A DNA stretch of 64,000 nucleotides, from positions 3,172,001 through 3,236,000 of the forward strand of contig NZ_JHZZ01000001.1 in NCBI RefSeq assembly GCF_000687935.1. Direction: 5' to 3'. Position 1 is the first letter of the stretch. The number at the start of each line of letters is the position of its first letter. Below the pieces are notes generated by a model, which worked only from the letters and a program-made list of their open reading frames with translations, was not told the DNA's origin and made no database searches. Below, in pieces: positions 1 through 9,448 of the stretch. The stretch comes from Polaribacter sp. Hel_I_88 (GTDB lineage: Bacteria > Bacteroidota > Bacteroidia > Flavobacteriales > Flavobacteriaceae). The position numbers and the translations under genes were made by a program.

Positions 1-1500
1 GAGCGTGATTATAAATCGTATTTCCCAATTGCAGTAACTCGAATTTTAGCAAATAATAAGGAAGAAAATGTTCAGATTTATGATGTTGAAAAAGGAGACA
101 GACTACTAATTAGAAATCAAGAATTAATTCCTGTAGATGGTATTTTAATCAACGGAAATGCACAAATAGATTACAGTTTTGTTACTGGAGAAGCTGTGCC
201 AGTTGCAAAAAAATCTGGAGATAAATTATTTGCGGGAGGAAAACAATTATCAGGAATTTTAGAAATGGAGGTTTTAGCATCGGTTTCTCAAAGTTACCTA
301 ACACAACTTTGGAGTAACGATGTTTTTGCGAAAGATAAATCATCAACCTTTAAAACACTTACAGATAATATTAGTAAAAACTTTACCATTTTTGTATTGT
401 CAGTGGCATTTTTATCAACAGCATTTTGGTTGTTTTATGATGCTAGCAAAGCTTTAAATGTTTTTACAGCTGTGCTGATTATTGCTTGTCCATGTGCAAT
501 TGCTTTGGCTGCACCTTTTACTTTGGGTAATTTATTACGCATTTTTGGAAAGCAAAAATTCTATCTAAAAAACGCTACAGTTATCGAGCAATTAGCAGGT
601 ATAAATTCTATTATTTTTGATAAAACTGGTACACTTACCACCAGTAAGGAAAGTACAATTACTTATGATGGCATTGCATTAAATCAGCAAGAAAAAAGGA
701 TTTTAAAAAGTGCATTGAGAGCTTCAAACCATCCATTAAGTAGAAATTTATACAACACTTTCGCAGATTTAGAAACGTTAGAAATAACGAATTATAATGA
801 AGTTGTAGGCAATGGAATTAAAGCAAATTACAAAGAAAATTCACTAAAACTAGGAGCTGCTTTTTTTGTAAAAAATGAAACCGAAAATAATGCTTTAGAT
901 ACAGCTGTTCATATCAGTTTTAACAATATTTACAAAGGAAAATTTACTTTTAAAAATTCGTATAGAAAGGAAGTTGTTGCACTTTTTAATTCTCTTAAAA
1001 TCGAGTATGATTTAGCTGTTGTTTCTGGAGATAATGAAGGCGAAAAAGATTATCTAAAAGAAAACTTACCAGAAAACACCCATTTATTATTCAACCAAAA
1101 ACCGAATGATAAATTAAATGTCATTGCAAAATTGCAACAAGAACATAAAAAAGTGGTGATGGTTGGTGATGGTTTAAATGATGCTGGAGCTTTGGCACAA
1201 AGTGATGTTGGTATTGCTTTGTCAGAAAACATAAACGTGTTTTCTCCTGCTTGTGATGCCATTTTAGATGCTTCACAATTTCATAAAATAGCCTTGTATT
1301 TGCAAGCATCCAAAAAGGCGATTACAATAATTAACTATTGCTTTATCCTTTCTCTGTGCTATAATTTAGTGGGATTATATTTTGCAACTACAGGTCAGTT
1401 AAAACCTGTAATAGCAGCAATTTTAATGCCTTTAAGTTCTATAAGTGTTGTTGTGTTTACAACAGTAGCAACTAATTTATTAGGAAAAAAAATAAAATAG
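1..1500 (+). CDS. ccoI: Copper-translocating P-type ATPase CcoI, 5'-truncated by the window edge
   Basis: The frame is open from base 1, so the N-terminus (metal-binding domain and first membrane helices) lies outside the window. What remains shows the actuator TGEA motif, the membrane CPC metal-site motif (CPCAIALAAP), the phosphorylation motif DKTGTLT with its Asp near fragment residue 207, and the hinge motif GDGLNDAGAL, followed by two C-terminal membrane segments. All catalytic residues visible are intact. Proteins of this type deliver copper across the inner membrane for assembly of cbb3 oxidase, and the oxidase genes follow directly. The stop is 3 bp before hemN, so co-transcription is likely. 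A general copper-export ATPase is the alternative; the neighbourhood favours CcoI. Confidence 0.9.
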   Translation, partial: ERDYKSYFPIAVTRILANNKEENVQIYDVEKGDRLLIRNQELIPVDGILINGNAQIDYSFVTGEAVPVAKKSGDKLFAGGKQLSGILEMEVLASVSQSYLTQLWSNDVFAKDKSSTFKTLTDNISKNFTIFVLSVAFLSTAFWLFYDASKALNVFTAVLIIACPCAIALAAPFTLGNLLRIFGKQKFYLKNATVIEQLAGINSIIFDKTGTLTTSKESTITYDGIALNQQEKRILKSALRASNHPLSRNLYNTFADLETLEITNYNEVVGNGIKANYKENSLKLGAAFFVKNETENNALDTAVHISFNNIYKGKFTFKNSYRKEVVALFNSLKIEYDLAVVSGDNEGEKDYLKENLPENTHLLFNQKPNDKLNVIAKLQQEHKKVVMVGDGLNDAGALAQSDVGIALSENINVFSPACDAILDASQFHKIALYLQASKKAITIINYCFILSLCYNLVGLYFATTGQLKPVIAAILMPLSSISVVVFTTVATNLLGKKIK

Positions 1501-1503
1501 AAT

Positions 1504-2865
1504 ATGAAATCATTAGTTCAAAAATACAATATTCCAGGGCCAAGATATACGAGTTATCCAACTGTTCCTTTTTGGGATTCAGCAACATTTAGCAAAGAAA
1601 AATGGATTGAAAGTTTCAAGAAATCATTTATAGAAAGTAATGAAAAGGAAGGCATCAGTTTGTATATTCATTTGCCTTTCTGCGAGAGTTTGTGTACGTT
1701 TTGTGCCTGTCATAAACATATTACAAAACGTCATGAAGTTGAGGAAGAATATATTCAAACCGTTTTAAAAGAATGGCAGTTGTATTGTAATTTGGTTGAT
1801 GAAACTCCTATTGTAAAAGAATTGCATTTAGGTGGAGGAACTCCCACTTTTTTCTCAAAAGAGCAATTGCAAATTTTAATGGATGGACTTTTTAAAATTG
1901 CAAAAAAACATCCTGAAGCTGAATTTAGTTTTGAAGGGCATCCTAATAATACAACAAAAGAACAATTACAAACTTTGTACAATTGTGGTTTTGAAAGAGT
2001 AAGTTTTGGTGTGCAAGATTATAACTTAAAAGTCCAAGTAGCTATCAATAGAGTGCAACCTTTTGAGGCTGTTGAACAAGTTACAAAATGGGCGAGAGAA
2101 ATTGGTTATACTTCTGTGAGTCACGATTTAATTTTTGGTCTTCCACATCAAACAAAAGAAAACGTAATTCATAGCATCAACAAAACAAAGGAATTACAAC
2201 CCGATCGAATTTCATTTTACAGTTATGCACATGTTCCTTGGGTAAAAGGAGTTGGGCAAAGAGGTTTTAATGAAGATGATTTGCCAAAAGATGATGAAAA
2301 AAGAGAGTTGTATGAAATTGGTAAAGAATTATTCGCAGAACTAGGATATGAAGAAATTGGGATGGATCATTTTGCACTAAAAACGGATAGTTTGTATACA
2401 GCAACGATCAACAAAACATTGCATAGAAATTTTATGGGCTACACCTCTAGCAAAACACAATTAATGGTTGGTTTAGGTATGTCATCAATTTCTGATTCTT
2501 GGTATGGTTTTGCACAAAATGTAAAGACGGTAAAAGAATATCAGAAACTTGTAAATGAAGGTGAAATTCCAGTTTTTAGAGGACATATTTTATCCGAAGA
2601 AGATACAGTAATAAGAAAACATATTTTAAATATGATGTGCAATTTTGAGACTTCTTGGGATACTAAAGAAACCCAAATAAACAATATTGAAAAACATTTA
2701 AAATTATTAACAACACTAGAAGAAGATGGTTTAGTGCATATAAAAGAGACGTCATTATCGATTCCAGAAAAGGCAAGACCCTTTATTAGAAACATTTGTA
2801 TGGCTTTTGATGTGCATTTATTAGCAAAAAAACCTACGACAAAATTATTTTCACAAACTATATAA
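1504..2865 (+). CDS. hemN: Oxygen-independent coproporphyrinogen III oxidase (HemN)
   Basis: This 453-residue radical-SAM enzyme converts coproporphyrinogen III to protoporphyrinogen IX without oxygen, supplying heme under low oxygen. The cluster-binding C-x3-C-x2-C is at Cys60, Cys64 and Cys67, followed by another Cys (SLCTFCAC), and a GGGTPTF glycine-rich SAM-binding motif lies downstream. The length and the start (IPGPRYTSYPTVPFW near the N-terminus) match true HemN rather than the shorter HemW. It begins 3 bp after ccoI and precedes the cbb3 genes, a common flavobacterial arrangement linking heme supply to assembly of a heme-rich oxidase. Confidence 0.93.
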   Translation: MKSLVQKYNIPGPRYTSYPTVPFWDSATFSKEKWIESFKKSFIESNEKEGISLYIHLPFCESLCTFCACHKHITKRHEVEEEYIQTVLKEWQLYCNLVDETPIVKELHLGGGTPTFFSKEQLQILMDGLFKIAKKHPEAEFSFEGHPNNTTKEQLQTLYNCGFERVSFGVQDYNLKVQVAINRVQPFEAVEQVTKWAREIGYTSVSHDLIFGLPHQTKENVIHSINKTKELQPDRISFYSYAHVPWVKGVGQRGFNEDDLPKDDEKRELYEIGKELFAELGYEEIGMDHFALKTDSLYTATINKTLHRNFMGYTSSKTQLMVGLGMSSISDSWYGFAQNVKTVKEYQKLVNEGEIPVFRGHILSEEDTVIRKHILNMMCNFETSWDTKETQINNIEKHLKLLTTLEEDGLVHIKETSLSIPEKARPFIRNICMAFDVHLLAKKPTTKLFSQTI

Positions 2866-2895
2866 GTTAAAAGTATTAACACTTTTTTAAGAAAC

Positions 2896-2909
2896 ATGAT
2901 AAATGTCAT
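2896..2909. promoter_or_regulatory. Fnr-like palindrome upstream of ccoS-ccoNO
   Basis: The 14-bp sequence ATGATAAATGTCAT is an imperfect inverted repeat with 5-N4-5 geometry, 55 bp before the ccoS start. It closely resembles ATGACATTTGTCAT upstream of the nap operon porin (41483-41496). The spacing matches Crp/Fnr-family operators. That a regulator of this family binds here is inferred. Confidence 0.5.
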
Positions 2910-2963
2910 ATTTTAAGAATTAGATGAATATTATTTTTGATGTATCAAATTATCAGGCAAGAT

Positions 2964-3137
2964 ATGAGCGTAATATACCTACTACTAACACTAAGTATTC
3001 TAGTGGCAATTGTATTCTTTATCGCATTTATTTATTCAGTAAAAAAAGGTCAGTATGATGATTCATACACGCCTTCAGTAAGAATGCTGTTTGATGATGA
3101 ACTCGTAAAGGAAGTAAAAAAAACAAGTAAAAATTAG
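2964..3137 (+). CDS. ccoS: cbb3 oxidase assembly protein CcoS
   Basis: This small protein (57 aa from the chosen ATG) has one N-terminal membrane helix (MSVIYLLLTLSILVAIVFF) and the short polar tail with a Gly-Gln-Tyr-Asp-Asp segment typical of CcoS. The frame is open upstream to a TTG at 2937, but the MSVIYLLL start matches the family, so I chose the ATG at 2964. CcoS is needed for insertion of heme and copper into cbb3 oxidase. It ends 9 bp before ccoNO. Confidence 0.85.
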   Translation: MSVIYLLLTLSILVAIVFFIAFIYSVKKGQYDDSYTPSVRMLFDDELVKEVKKTSKN

Positions 3138-3146
3138 ATTTTAATT

Positions 3147-5342
3147 ATGGAGATGCAACAGTTTTATTATGACAATAAAATAGTCAAGAAGTTTATTTAT
3201 GCTACCCTAATTTGGGGGATAGTAGGTTTTAGTGTTGGTTTGCTTTTAGCATTTATGTTTTTATTCCCAAATGTAACTGACGGAATTTCGTGGTTAAGTT
3301 TTGGGCGTTTAAGACCTTTACATACCAATGCTGTAATTTTTGCCTTTGTAGGTAATGCAATTTATGCAGGTGTTTATTATTCACTTCAAAGATTACTGAA
3401 AGCAAGAATGGCAAGTAATTTTTTAAGTAATTTTAACTTTTGGGGTTGGCAAGCAATTATTGTTGCAGCAGCAATTACACTTCCTTTAGGCTATACAAGT
3501 TCTAAAGAATACGCAGAGTTAGAATGGCCAATAGATATTATGATTGCTTTGGTTTGGGTTGCATTTGGTGTAAACATGATCTGGACAATTTTACAGAGAA
3601 GACAACGTCATTTATATGTAGCAATCTGGTTTTATTTAGGAACTTTTGTAACGGTTGCAGTATTACATATTTTTAACAGTTTAGCATTACCAGTTGGTTT
3701 CTTAAAAAGTTACTCAGTGTATGCAGGTGTGCAAGATGCACTTGTACAATGGTGGTATGGACATAATGCAGTTGCCTTTTTCTTAACAACACCATTTTTA
3801 GGGTTGATGTATTATTTTGTTCCTAAAGCAGCAAACAGACCTGTATATTCTTATAGATTATCGATTGTGCATTTCTGGTCTTTAATATTTATTTATATCT
3901 GGGCAGGCCCTCACCATTTACTTTACACTTCTTTACCAAACTGGGCTCAAAATTTAGGAGTTGCGTTTTCTGTAATGTTATTAGCACCTTCTTGGGGTGG
4001 AATGATCAACGGATTATTAACATTAAGAGGTGCTTGGGATAAAGTTAGGACAGATCCAACTTTAAAATTCATGGTAGTTGCAATTACAGGTTATGGAATG
4101 GCAACTTTTGAAGGACCAATGTTATCACTTAAAAATGTAAACGCAATTGCACACTTTTCTGATTGGATTATTGCACACGTTCACGTTGGTGCATTAGCTT
4201 GGAATGGTTTCTTTACGTTTGGTATGTTGTATTGGATGATTCCAAGAATGTTTAAAACAACTTTATATTCTAAAGCATTGGCTAATTTCCATTTCTGGAT
4301 TGGAACTTTAGGAATTATTTTATATGCTTTACCAATGTATGTTGCAGGTTTTGTTCAAGCTTCTATGTGGAAACAATTTAATCCTGATGGATCTTTAACC
4401 TATGGTAACTTCTTGGAAACTGTAAACGAAATTATCCCAATGTATTGGATGCGTGCCATTGGTGGAACTATGTTTATAATTGGAGCCATTGTAATGTTGT
4501 ACAATGTTGTAAGAACTGTAAAACAAGGTAGTGGAGTAGAAGATGAGTTAGCAGAAGCTGCAGCTTTAACTAAAATTTCTAAACACAGAAGAAAAGGTGA
4601 AGGATACCATACTTGGTTAGAAAGAAAACCTATTAAATTAACAATTTATGCAACAATTGCTATTTTAATTGGAGGTATCATTCAAATTGTACCAACGTTA
4701 TTGGTAAAATCTAACATTCCAACAATAAGTAGTGTAAAACCTTATACACCATTAGAATTAGAGGGACGAGATTTATATATTAGAGAAGGTTGTGTGGGTT
4801 GTCACTCACAAATGGTAAGACCATTTAGAAGTGAAGTAGAACGTTATGGAGAATACTCTAAAGCAGGAGAATTTGTGTACGATCATCCATTTTTATGGGG
4901 AAGTAAACGTACAGGACCAGATTTACATAGAATTGGAGAAAAATACTCTGATAGCTGGCACTTGAATCACTTTTACGATCCACAAAGTACTTCACCAGGT
5001 TCTATAATGCCATCTTATAAATGGTTGATTAGAAGCAAGCTTGATAAATCGAACACAAAAAATAAAATGGAAGCAATGGTATCATTAGGAGTTCCATATT
5101 CTGAAGAAGAAATAGCAAATGCACAAGCCTTAATGGATGCTCAAGGAAAACAAATTGAAGAAAATTTATATCAAGATCCTGCATTTGCAGATAGCTATGA
5201 GGCAGATAAAAAGTATGCCAGAGAAAACGGACAAGACTTTGTGGAAATGAAGGATAGAGAAGTTGTAGCAATTATTGCCTATATACAAAGATTAGGTACA
5301 GATATAAAAGTTAAAGACGAACAAAAAATTTCTAAAAAATAA
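3147..5342 (+). CDS. ccoNO: Fused cbb3 cytochrome c oxidase subunits I and II (CcoNO)
   Basis: This 731-residue polypeptide joins two subunits that are separate in Proteobacteria. Residues 1 to about 480 form the multi-helix CcoN catalytic subunit, with the conserved His motifs WWYGHNAVAFF, AGPHHLLY and HVHVGALAWNG that bind hemes b/b3 and CuB. A linker and a membrane helix near residues 490-515 lead into CcoO, whose single c-type heme site CVGCH is at residues 549-553, followed by a periplasmic heme domain. The enzyme reduces O2 to water with high affinity and pumps protons. The fusion is known for Bacteroidota. CcoQ follows after 3 bp. An ATG two codons downstream is an equally possible start. 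Confidence 0.95.
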   Translation: MEMQQFYYDNKIVKKFIYATLIWGIVGFSVGLLLAFMFLFPNVTDGISWLSFGRLRPLHTNAVIFAFVGNAIYAGVYYSLQRLLKARMASNFLSNFNFWGWQAIIVAAAITLPLGYTSSKEYAELEWPIDIMIALVWVAFGVNMIWTILQRRQRHLYVAIWFYLGTFVTVAVLHIFNSLALPVGFLKSYSVYAGVQDALVQWWYGHNAVAFFLTTPFLGLMYYFVPKAANRPVYSYRLSIVHFWSLIFIYIWAGPHHLLYTSLPNWAQNLGVAFSVMLLAPSWGGMINGLLTLRGAWDKVRTDPTLKFMVVAITGYGMATFEGPMLSLKNVNAIAHFSDWIIAHVHVGALAWNGFFTFGMLYWMIPRMFKTTLYSKALANFHFWIGTLGIILYALPMYVAGFVQASMWKQFNPDGSLTYGNFLETVNEIIPMYWMRAIGGTMFIIGAIVMLYNVVRTVKQGSGVEDELAEAAALTKISKHRRKGEGYHTWLERKPIKLTIYATIAILIGGIIQIVPTLLVKSNIPTISSVKPYTPLELEGRDLYIREGCVGCHSQMVRPFRSEVERYGEYSKAGEFVYDHPFLWGSKRTGPDLHRIGEKYSDSWHLNHFYDPQSTSPGSIMPSYKWLIRSKLDKSNTKNKMEAMVSLGVPYSEEEIANAQALMDAQGKQIEENLYQDPAFADSYEADKKYARENGQDFVEMKDREVVAIIAYIQRLGTDIKVKDEQKISKK

Positions 5343-5345
5343 GTT

Positions 5346-5513
5346 ATGTTTAAATTTATAAAAGGTCATTTAGAAACGATTACAGGTATAGAAATATATC
5401 CATTAATATCACTCCTTATATTTTTTACTTTTTTTGTAGCCTTATTTTGGTGGGTATTTACAGCAAAAAAAGAATATATCAATAAGGTTAGTAACATTCC
5501 TTTAGATCAATAA
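5346..5513 (+). CDS. ccoQ: cbb3 oxidase subunit CcoQ (FixQ-like), 55 aa
   Basis: A short frame sits between ccoNO and ccoP with 3-bp and 13-bp gaps. The protein has a single membrane helix (YPLISLLIFFTFFVALFWW) followed by a lysine-rich cytoplasmic tail (TAKKEYINKVSNIPLDQ). Size, topology and position match CcoQ, which stabilises the assembled oxidase. No other start fits better. Confidence 0.85.
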   Translation: MFKFIKGHLETITGIEIYPLISLLIFFTFFVALFWWVFTAKKEYINKVSNIPLDQ

Positions 5514-5526
5514 AAACAGCATTATC

Positions 5527-6471
5527 ATGAAAAAAAAGATTCAATCTACAGTTTATATACTATTTATATTAGTAACATTTTTTGCACTTGTAAATGCTTT
5601 TAAGTCGTATCAAAATCCGTTAAGTATTTATGAAAACCCATTAGTTTGGTTAGCATTAATTGGTTTTATAGCTGTTATAATTTTAAAGGAAGTTGTAAGT
5701 TTTATTGCAACATCAAAAATAACAGAAAGACAAAATGAGGAAGCAGGTATTATTCCTGAAGATCCAAACCTTTGGATAAAGAAATTATTGGTAAAATTTA
5801 CAAGATCTAAATCTATTGATGAAGAAGAGGATATTGTATTAGATCATAATTACGATGGTATTAGAGAATTAGATAATTCGCTTCCTCCTTGGTGGGTGTA
5901 TATGTTTTATGCAACTATTTTATTTGCAGTTGTGTATTTGGTTCGCTTTGAAATTATGGATGGTGCAACTCCAGAGATGGAATATCAACAAGCTGTTGCA
6001 GAAGCAAGAATAGAAATAAATAAATATAAAGCAACTTCACCAGATGTTTTTGATATTGCAAATCTTGAACTTTTAACAGACGAAAAAGATTTAAAAAGAG
6101 GAAAAGCTGTCTTTAATTTAAATTGCGCTTCTTGTCATTTAGGTGATGGAGGAGGAGCAATTGGTCCAAACTTAACAGACAAACACTGGATTTTAGGTGG
6201 TGGTATTAAAAACGTTTTTAACACCGTTTATAATGGTGGTAGAGATGGAAAAGGGATGATTGCCTGGAATAAAACCTTAAAACCAGAAGATATTGCAAAA
6301 GTATCTAGTTATGTTATTTCTCTTGGAGGCACAACTCCTGCAAAAGGGAAAGAACCTGAAGGAGAAATCTGGGTTGATGAAACTGTAAAAGCTGAAGAAG
6401 TAGAGGTTAAAATTGAGGATACAGAAGAAGAAATTGAAGGCAATACTTTAAAAGTAGAGATAGAGGAGTAG
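5527..6471 (+). CDS. ccoP: cbb3 oxidase diheme-family subunit III CcoP, single-heme form
   Basis: This is a 314-residue membrane-anchored cytochrome c. Two N-terminal helices (residues about 7-27 and 39-58) and a third near residue 130 precede one cytochrome c domain with the heme motif CASCH at residues 200-204 and the GPNLTDKHWILGGG signature of CcoP. Proteobacterial CcoP carries two hemes. Here only one CxxCH is present, as is usual in Bacteroidota. The last 45 or so residues are very acidic and probably disordered. It passes electrons from soluble cytochromes to CcoO. Confidence 0.92.
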   Translation: MKKKIQSTVYILFILVTFFALVNAFKSYQNPLSIYENPLVWLALIGFIAVIILKEVVSFIATSKITERQNEEAGIIPEDPNLWIKKLLVKFTRSKSIDEEEDIVLDHNYDGIRELDNSLPPWWVYMFYATILFAVVYLVRFEIMDGATPEMEYQQAVAEARIEINKYKATSPDVFDIANLELLTDEKDLKRGKAVFNLNCASCHLGDGGGAIGPNLTDKHWILGGGIKNVFNTVYNGGRDGKGMIAWNKTLKPEDIAKVSSYVISLGGTTPAKGKEPEGEIWVDETVKAEEVEVKIEDTEEEIEGNTLKVEIEE

Positions 6472-6472
6472 G

Positions 6473-6532
6473 TTTGAAGATTGAAGATTGAAGTTGGAAG
6501 TTGGAAGTTTGAAGCTTGAAGTTTAGAGTAGA
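6473..6532. repeat. Low-complexity TTGAAG/TTGGAAG microrepeat between ccoP and ccoG
   Basis: The intergenic stretch after ccoP is built from irregular 7-bp units such as TTGAAGA, TTGGAAG and TTTGAAG. A second tract of the same kind lies after ccoG (8020-8072). There is no open frame or hairpin of note. The function is unknown. Confidence 0.7.
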
Positions 6533-6597
6533 AGAGTAGTAAATTTTGAAGTTGTTCAAAATTATAAAATAGTAAAAGTTAGTTTTTTTTAGTTAGT

Positions 6598-8019
6598 ATG
6601 GAAAATACCGAGAACGAACAATTTAGAGATACTATTGGAACCATCAATAAAGAAGGTAAACGTTCTTGGGTGTTTCCTAAAAAGCCAAGTGGAAAATTTT
6701 ATAAATACAGAAGTTATGTAAGTTATTTTCTATTAATCTTTTTATTGTCAGCACCCTTTATTAAAATAAACGGAAATCAGTTTTTATTATTTAATATTTT
6801 AGAAAGAAAGTTTAATATTTTCGGACTTCCTTTTTGGCCACAAGATTTTTATTTATTGGTAATTTCAATGATTGTTGGTGTTGTTTTTATTATTCTTTTT
6901 ACGGTAATTTTTGGGCGTGTTTTCTGTGGATGGATTTGTCCACAAACCATTTTTTTAGAAATGGTTTTTAGAAAAATTGAATATTGGATTGATGGTGATC
7001 GAGGAAAACAAATTCGTTTAGATAAACAACCTTGGAATGCTGATAAAATTAAAAAAAGACTGCTAAAATGGTTTCTTTTCTTTGTGATTTCCTTTATAAT
7101 CGCAAATGTATTTTTAGCTTATTTAATTGGTGGAGATACCCTAATTAGCTACATTACAGGGAATCCTTTAGATAATATTAATACACTTATATCTTTAATA
7201 ATTTTTACAAGTGTTTTTTATTTTGTGTTTGCTTGGTTTAGAGAACAGGTTTGTATTATTGCTTGTCCTTATGGTAGGTTACAAGGTGTTTTATTAGATG
7301 ATAAAACTATAAATGTTGCTTACGATTATAAACGTGGAGAACGTGAGGAAGGAAGATCTAAATTTAAGAAAAACGAAGATAGAGAAGCTTTAGGAAAAGG
7401 AGATTGTATCGATTGTAAACAGTGTGTTGTGGTTTGCCCAACAGGAATCGATATTAGAAATGGTACACAATTAGAGTGTGTAAATTGCACAGCTTGTATA
7501 GATGAATGTGATCATATTATGGAGAGCATCAACTTACCAAAAGGATTAATTAGATATGCAAGTGAAGATAATATTGCCAAAAAAGAACCTTTTAAAATTA
7601 ATGCCAGAATAAAAGGTTATTCAGCAGTTTTGTTAATTTTAACAGGAATTTTAGTAGGAATGTTATTTTTAAGAAATAATGTTGAAGCAACTATTTTAAG
7701 ATTACCAGGACAATTATATCAGCAAAAAGAAAATAACATTATTAGCAACGTATATACTTTTAAAGTGATTAATAAAACCACGAAAGACATCCAAAATGTT
7801 AGCTATAAAATATTATCTCACAAAGGTGAAATTAAATTAGTTTCTAATCATAATTTTATAGTTCCAAAGCAAGGGGCTGCAGAAGGAACTTTATTTATAG
7901 AGTTAAATGCTGCACTTTTAAAAGGATCTAACATGGATTTAGAAATTGGAGTTTTTAGTGGCGATAAATTAATAGAAACCACAGAAACTAACTTTTTAGG
8001 ACCTAGAAGTTATAGGTAG
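6598..8019 (+). CDS. ccoG: Cytochrome oxidase accessory protein CcoG (RdxA/FixG family)
   Basis: This 473-residue polyferredoxin-type membrane protein is linked to copper reduction during cbb3 maturation. It has about five membrane segments. A CGWICPQT loop and a CIIACPYGRLQ segment precede the bacterial ferredoxin core CIDCKQCVVVCP and CVNCTACIDECD, which supports two [4Fe-4S] clusters. The C-terminal 120 residues form the periplasmic Ig-like domain (FixG_C) after the last helix near residues 341-358. Length and domain order are normal. It is preceded by an A/T-rich leader of about 125 bp holding a microrepeat. Confidence 0.94.
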   Translation: MENTENEQFRDTIGTINKEGKRSWVFPKKPSGKFYKYRSYVSYFLLIFLLSAPFIKINGNQFLLFNILERKFNIFGLPFWPQDFYLLVISMIVGVVFIILFTVIFGRVFCGWICPQTIFLEMVFRKIEYWIDGDRGKQIRLDKQPWNADKIKKRLLKWFLFFVISFIIANVFLAYLIGGDTLISYITGNPLDNINTLISLIIFTSVFYFVFAWFREQVCIIACPYGRLQGVLLDDKTINVAYDYKRGEREEGRSKFKKNEDREALGKGDCIDCKQCVVVCPTGIDIRNGTQLECVNCTACIDECDHIMESINLPKGLIRYASEDNIAKKEPFKINARIKGYSAVLLILTGILVGMLFLRNNVEATILRLPGQLYQQKENNIISNVYTFKVINKTTKDIQNVSYKILSHKGEIKLVSNHNFIVPKQGAAEGTLFIELNAALLKGSNMDLEIGVFSGDKLIETTETNFLGPRSYR

Positions 8020-8072
8020 AAAGTTTGAAGTTGGAAGATTGGGGTTTGAAGTTGGAAGTAGATTGAAAAGTA
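8020..8072. repeat. Low-complexity TTTGAAG/TTGGAAG microrepeat between ccoG and ccoH
   Basis: This is the same unit family as at 6473-6532 (TTTGAAGTTGGAAG repeated with variation), starting right at the ccoG stop. It suggests a duplicated or slipped spacer. Confidence 0.65.
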
Positions 8073-8138
8073 TTTTAAAAAAGAAACGAAATTCGTAATT
8101 AATTACTCTGAGTTTCGCTAAAATAAAAGTTAGAAATT

Positions 8139-8585
8139 ATGAAAATAGGTTGGGGAACAGGAATTGTAATAGCCATTGTAGCTTTTATGTCCTTTATTTT
8201 GTATTTAGTGATTACTATGAGTACAGATCATAACTTTAGTCATGATTTGGTAACAGAACAATATTATCAGCAAGAATTAGCATATCAAGATGAGATTGAT
8301 GCTGAAAAAAACTTTAAAAATTTAGGAGAAGAAATATCAATTCAAAAAAATAATGAAGGCTTAAAAATTAAATTCCCCAATAAATTTCTAAATGAAAAGT
8401 TAGAAGGAAAAGTGTTCCTATATAGACCATCTAATAAACAATTAGATTTTGAAATACCTATTTCAACTTCTGATACATATTTGCTCGTGCCTGAACAACG
8501 TTTATTAGATGGTCGCTGGAACATTAAAATTGCTTGGAAACACAAAAATACGGACTATTTGTTTAAAAAAGAATTGATTTATTAA
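8139..8585 (+). CDS. ccoH: FixH/CcoH family cbb3 assembly protein
   Basis: This 148-residue protein has one N-terminal membrane helix (GIVIAIVAFMSFILYLVIT) and a periplasmic domain. The segment DLVTEQYYQQELAYQDEID after the helix is the classic FixH/CcoH signature. It lies between ccoG and a TauE/SafE-like gene, the usual order of a Bacteroidota cco cluster. CcoH interacts with CcoP and the assembled oxidase. Confidence 0.88.
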   Translation: MKIGWGTGIVIAIVAFMSFILYLVITMSTDHNFSHDLVTEQYYQQELAYQDEIDAEKNFKNLGEEISIQKNNEGLKIKFPNKFLNEKLEGKVFLYRPSNKQLDFEIPISTSDTYLLVPEQRLLDGRWNIKIAWKHKNTDYLFKKELIY

Positions 8586-8606
8586 TCACTTTTATTAAAA
8601 AAGTTA

Positions 8607-8632
8607 CACAAAAAAATCCCTATATTTTTGTG
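8607..8632. promoter_or_regulatory. A/T hairpin with an overlapping TAnnTTTG promoter-like box
   Basis: CACAAAAA (8608-8615) and TTTTTGTG (8625-8632) form a stem between ccoH and the next gene. The octamer TATTTTTG at 8623-8630 fits the Bacteroidota -7 consensus TAnnTTTG, 35 bp before the start at 8665. No clear -33 TTTG is visible, so this could be a weak terminator, a promoter or both. Confidence 0.35.
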
Positions 8633-8664
8633 AAGCTTTTATCATTAATTATTATACTTCAAGG

Positions 8665-9363
8665 ATGCTTTTATCAGCAATTATATTCGGTTTATTAGGT
8701 AGTTTTCATTGCATTGGCATGTGTGGACCTATTGCGTTTATGTTGCCTATTGATAGAACAAATAAAACAAAAGGTTTTTTTCAAATTTTAAGTTATCATT
8801 TAGGTAGGTTGTTTACTTACAGTTTAATAGGGTTACTTTTTGGGTTTTTAGGAAAAGGTTTTTATTTCTTTGGCTTTCAGCAACAACTCTCCATTATTGT
8901 TGGAGTTTTAATGATAATTACCATTTTATTTCCAAAAATTTTACAAAAATTATCAGTATCAAAAAAAATAAGTACTGTAATTTTAAAAATCAAAAATTCT
9001 TTGGGAAAAGAGTTGAAAAAGAAAGGAAATGACACCTTTTTTACCATCGGTTTTTTAAACGGATTTTTACCTTGTGGCTTAGTTTACATGGCTGTTTTTG
9101 GTGCTTTAGCAACCTCAAATGCATTTTCAGGAAGTTTGTATATGTTTTTGTTTGGTTTGGGCACAATTCCTTTAATGACAGCTTTTGTTTATTTAGGTAA
9201 TTTTACCAAAGGCAATTTTAGGAAAAATATACAAAAAGCAATTCCAGTTTTAGTTGTTTTTATTGGTGTTTTGTTTATTGTAAGAGGTTTAGGTTTAGGT
9301 ATTCCTTATGTTTCTCCTGCTCCTGTTTTAGATGTTGTTACAAATAACGCAGTTTGTCATTAA
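8665..9363 (+). CDS. TauE/SafE-like (UreH/DsbD-type) membrane protein of the cco cluster
   Basis: This 232-residue protein has about six membrane helices. The first helix carries SFHCIGMCGP and a later one GFLPCGLVYMAVFGAL. These conserved Cys residues in paired membrane motifs are typical of the sulfite exporter TauE/SafE-like and urease accessory UreH group found at the end of cbb3 clusters in Bacteroidota. In other species related proteins are linked to copper handling or cytochrome maturation (CcoA/DsbD-like). The exact substrate cannot be read from sequence. The protein ends with VTNNAVCH, a possible metal-binding tail. Confidence 0.8.
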   Translation: MLLSAIIFGLLGSFHCIGMCGPIAFMLPIDRTNKTKGFFQILSYHLGRLFTYSLIGLLFGFLGKGFYFFGFQQQLSIIVGVLMIITILFPKILQKLSVSKKISTVILKIKNSLGKELKKKGNDTFFTIGFLNGFLPCGLVYMAVFGALATSNAFSGSLYMFLFGLGTIPLMTAFVYLGNFTKGNFRKNIQKAIPVLVVFIGVLFIVRGLGLGIPYVSPAPVLDVVTNNAVCH

Positions 9364-9448
9364 GTACATTCCCTTTTTAAGATTAGGTACAATCTCAAAT
9401 ATCTAATTTAAAAACCATTTACCTGTATATTCTTTCATGTGAACTAAA

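Noticed and set aside
3147..5342. ccoN-ccoO fusion as a novel gene fusion
   Set aside because: Fused CcoNO is well known in Bacteroidota.
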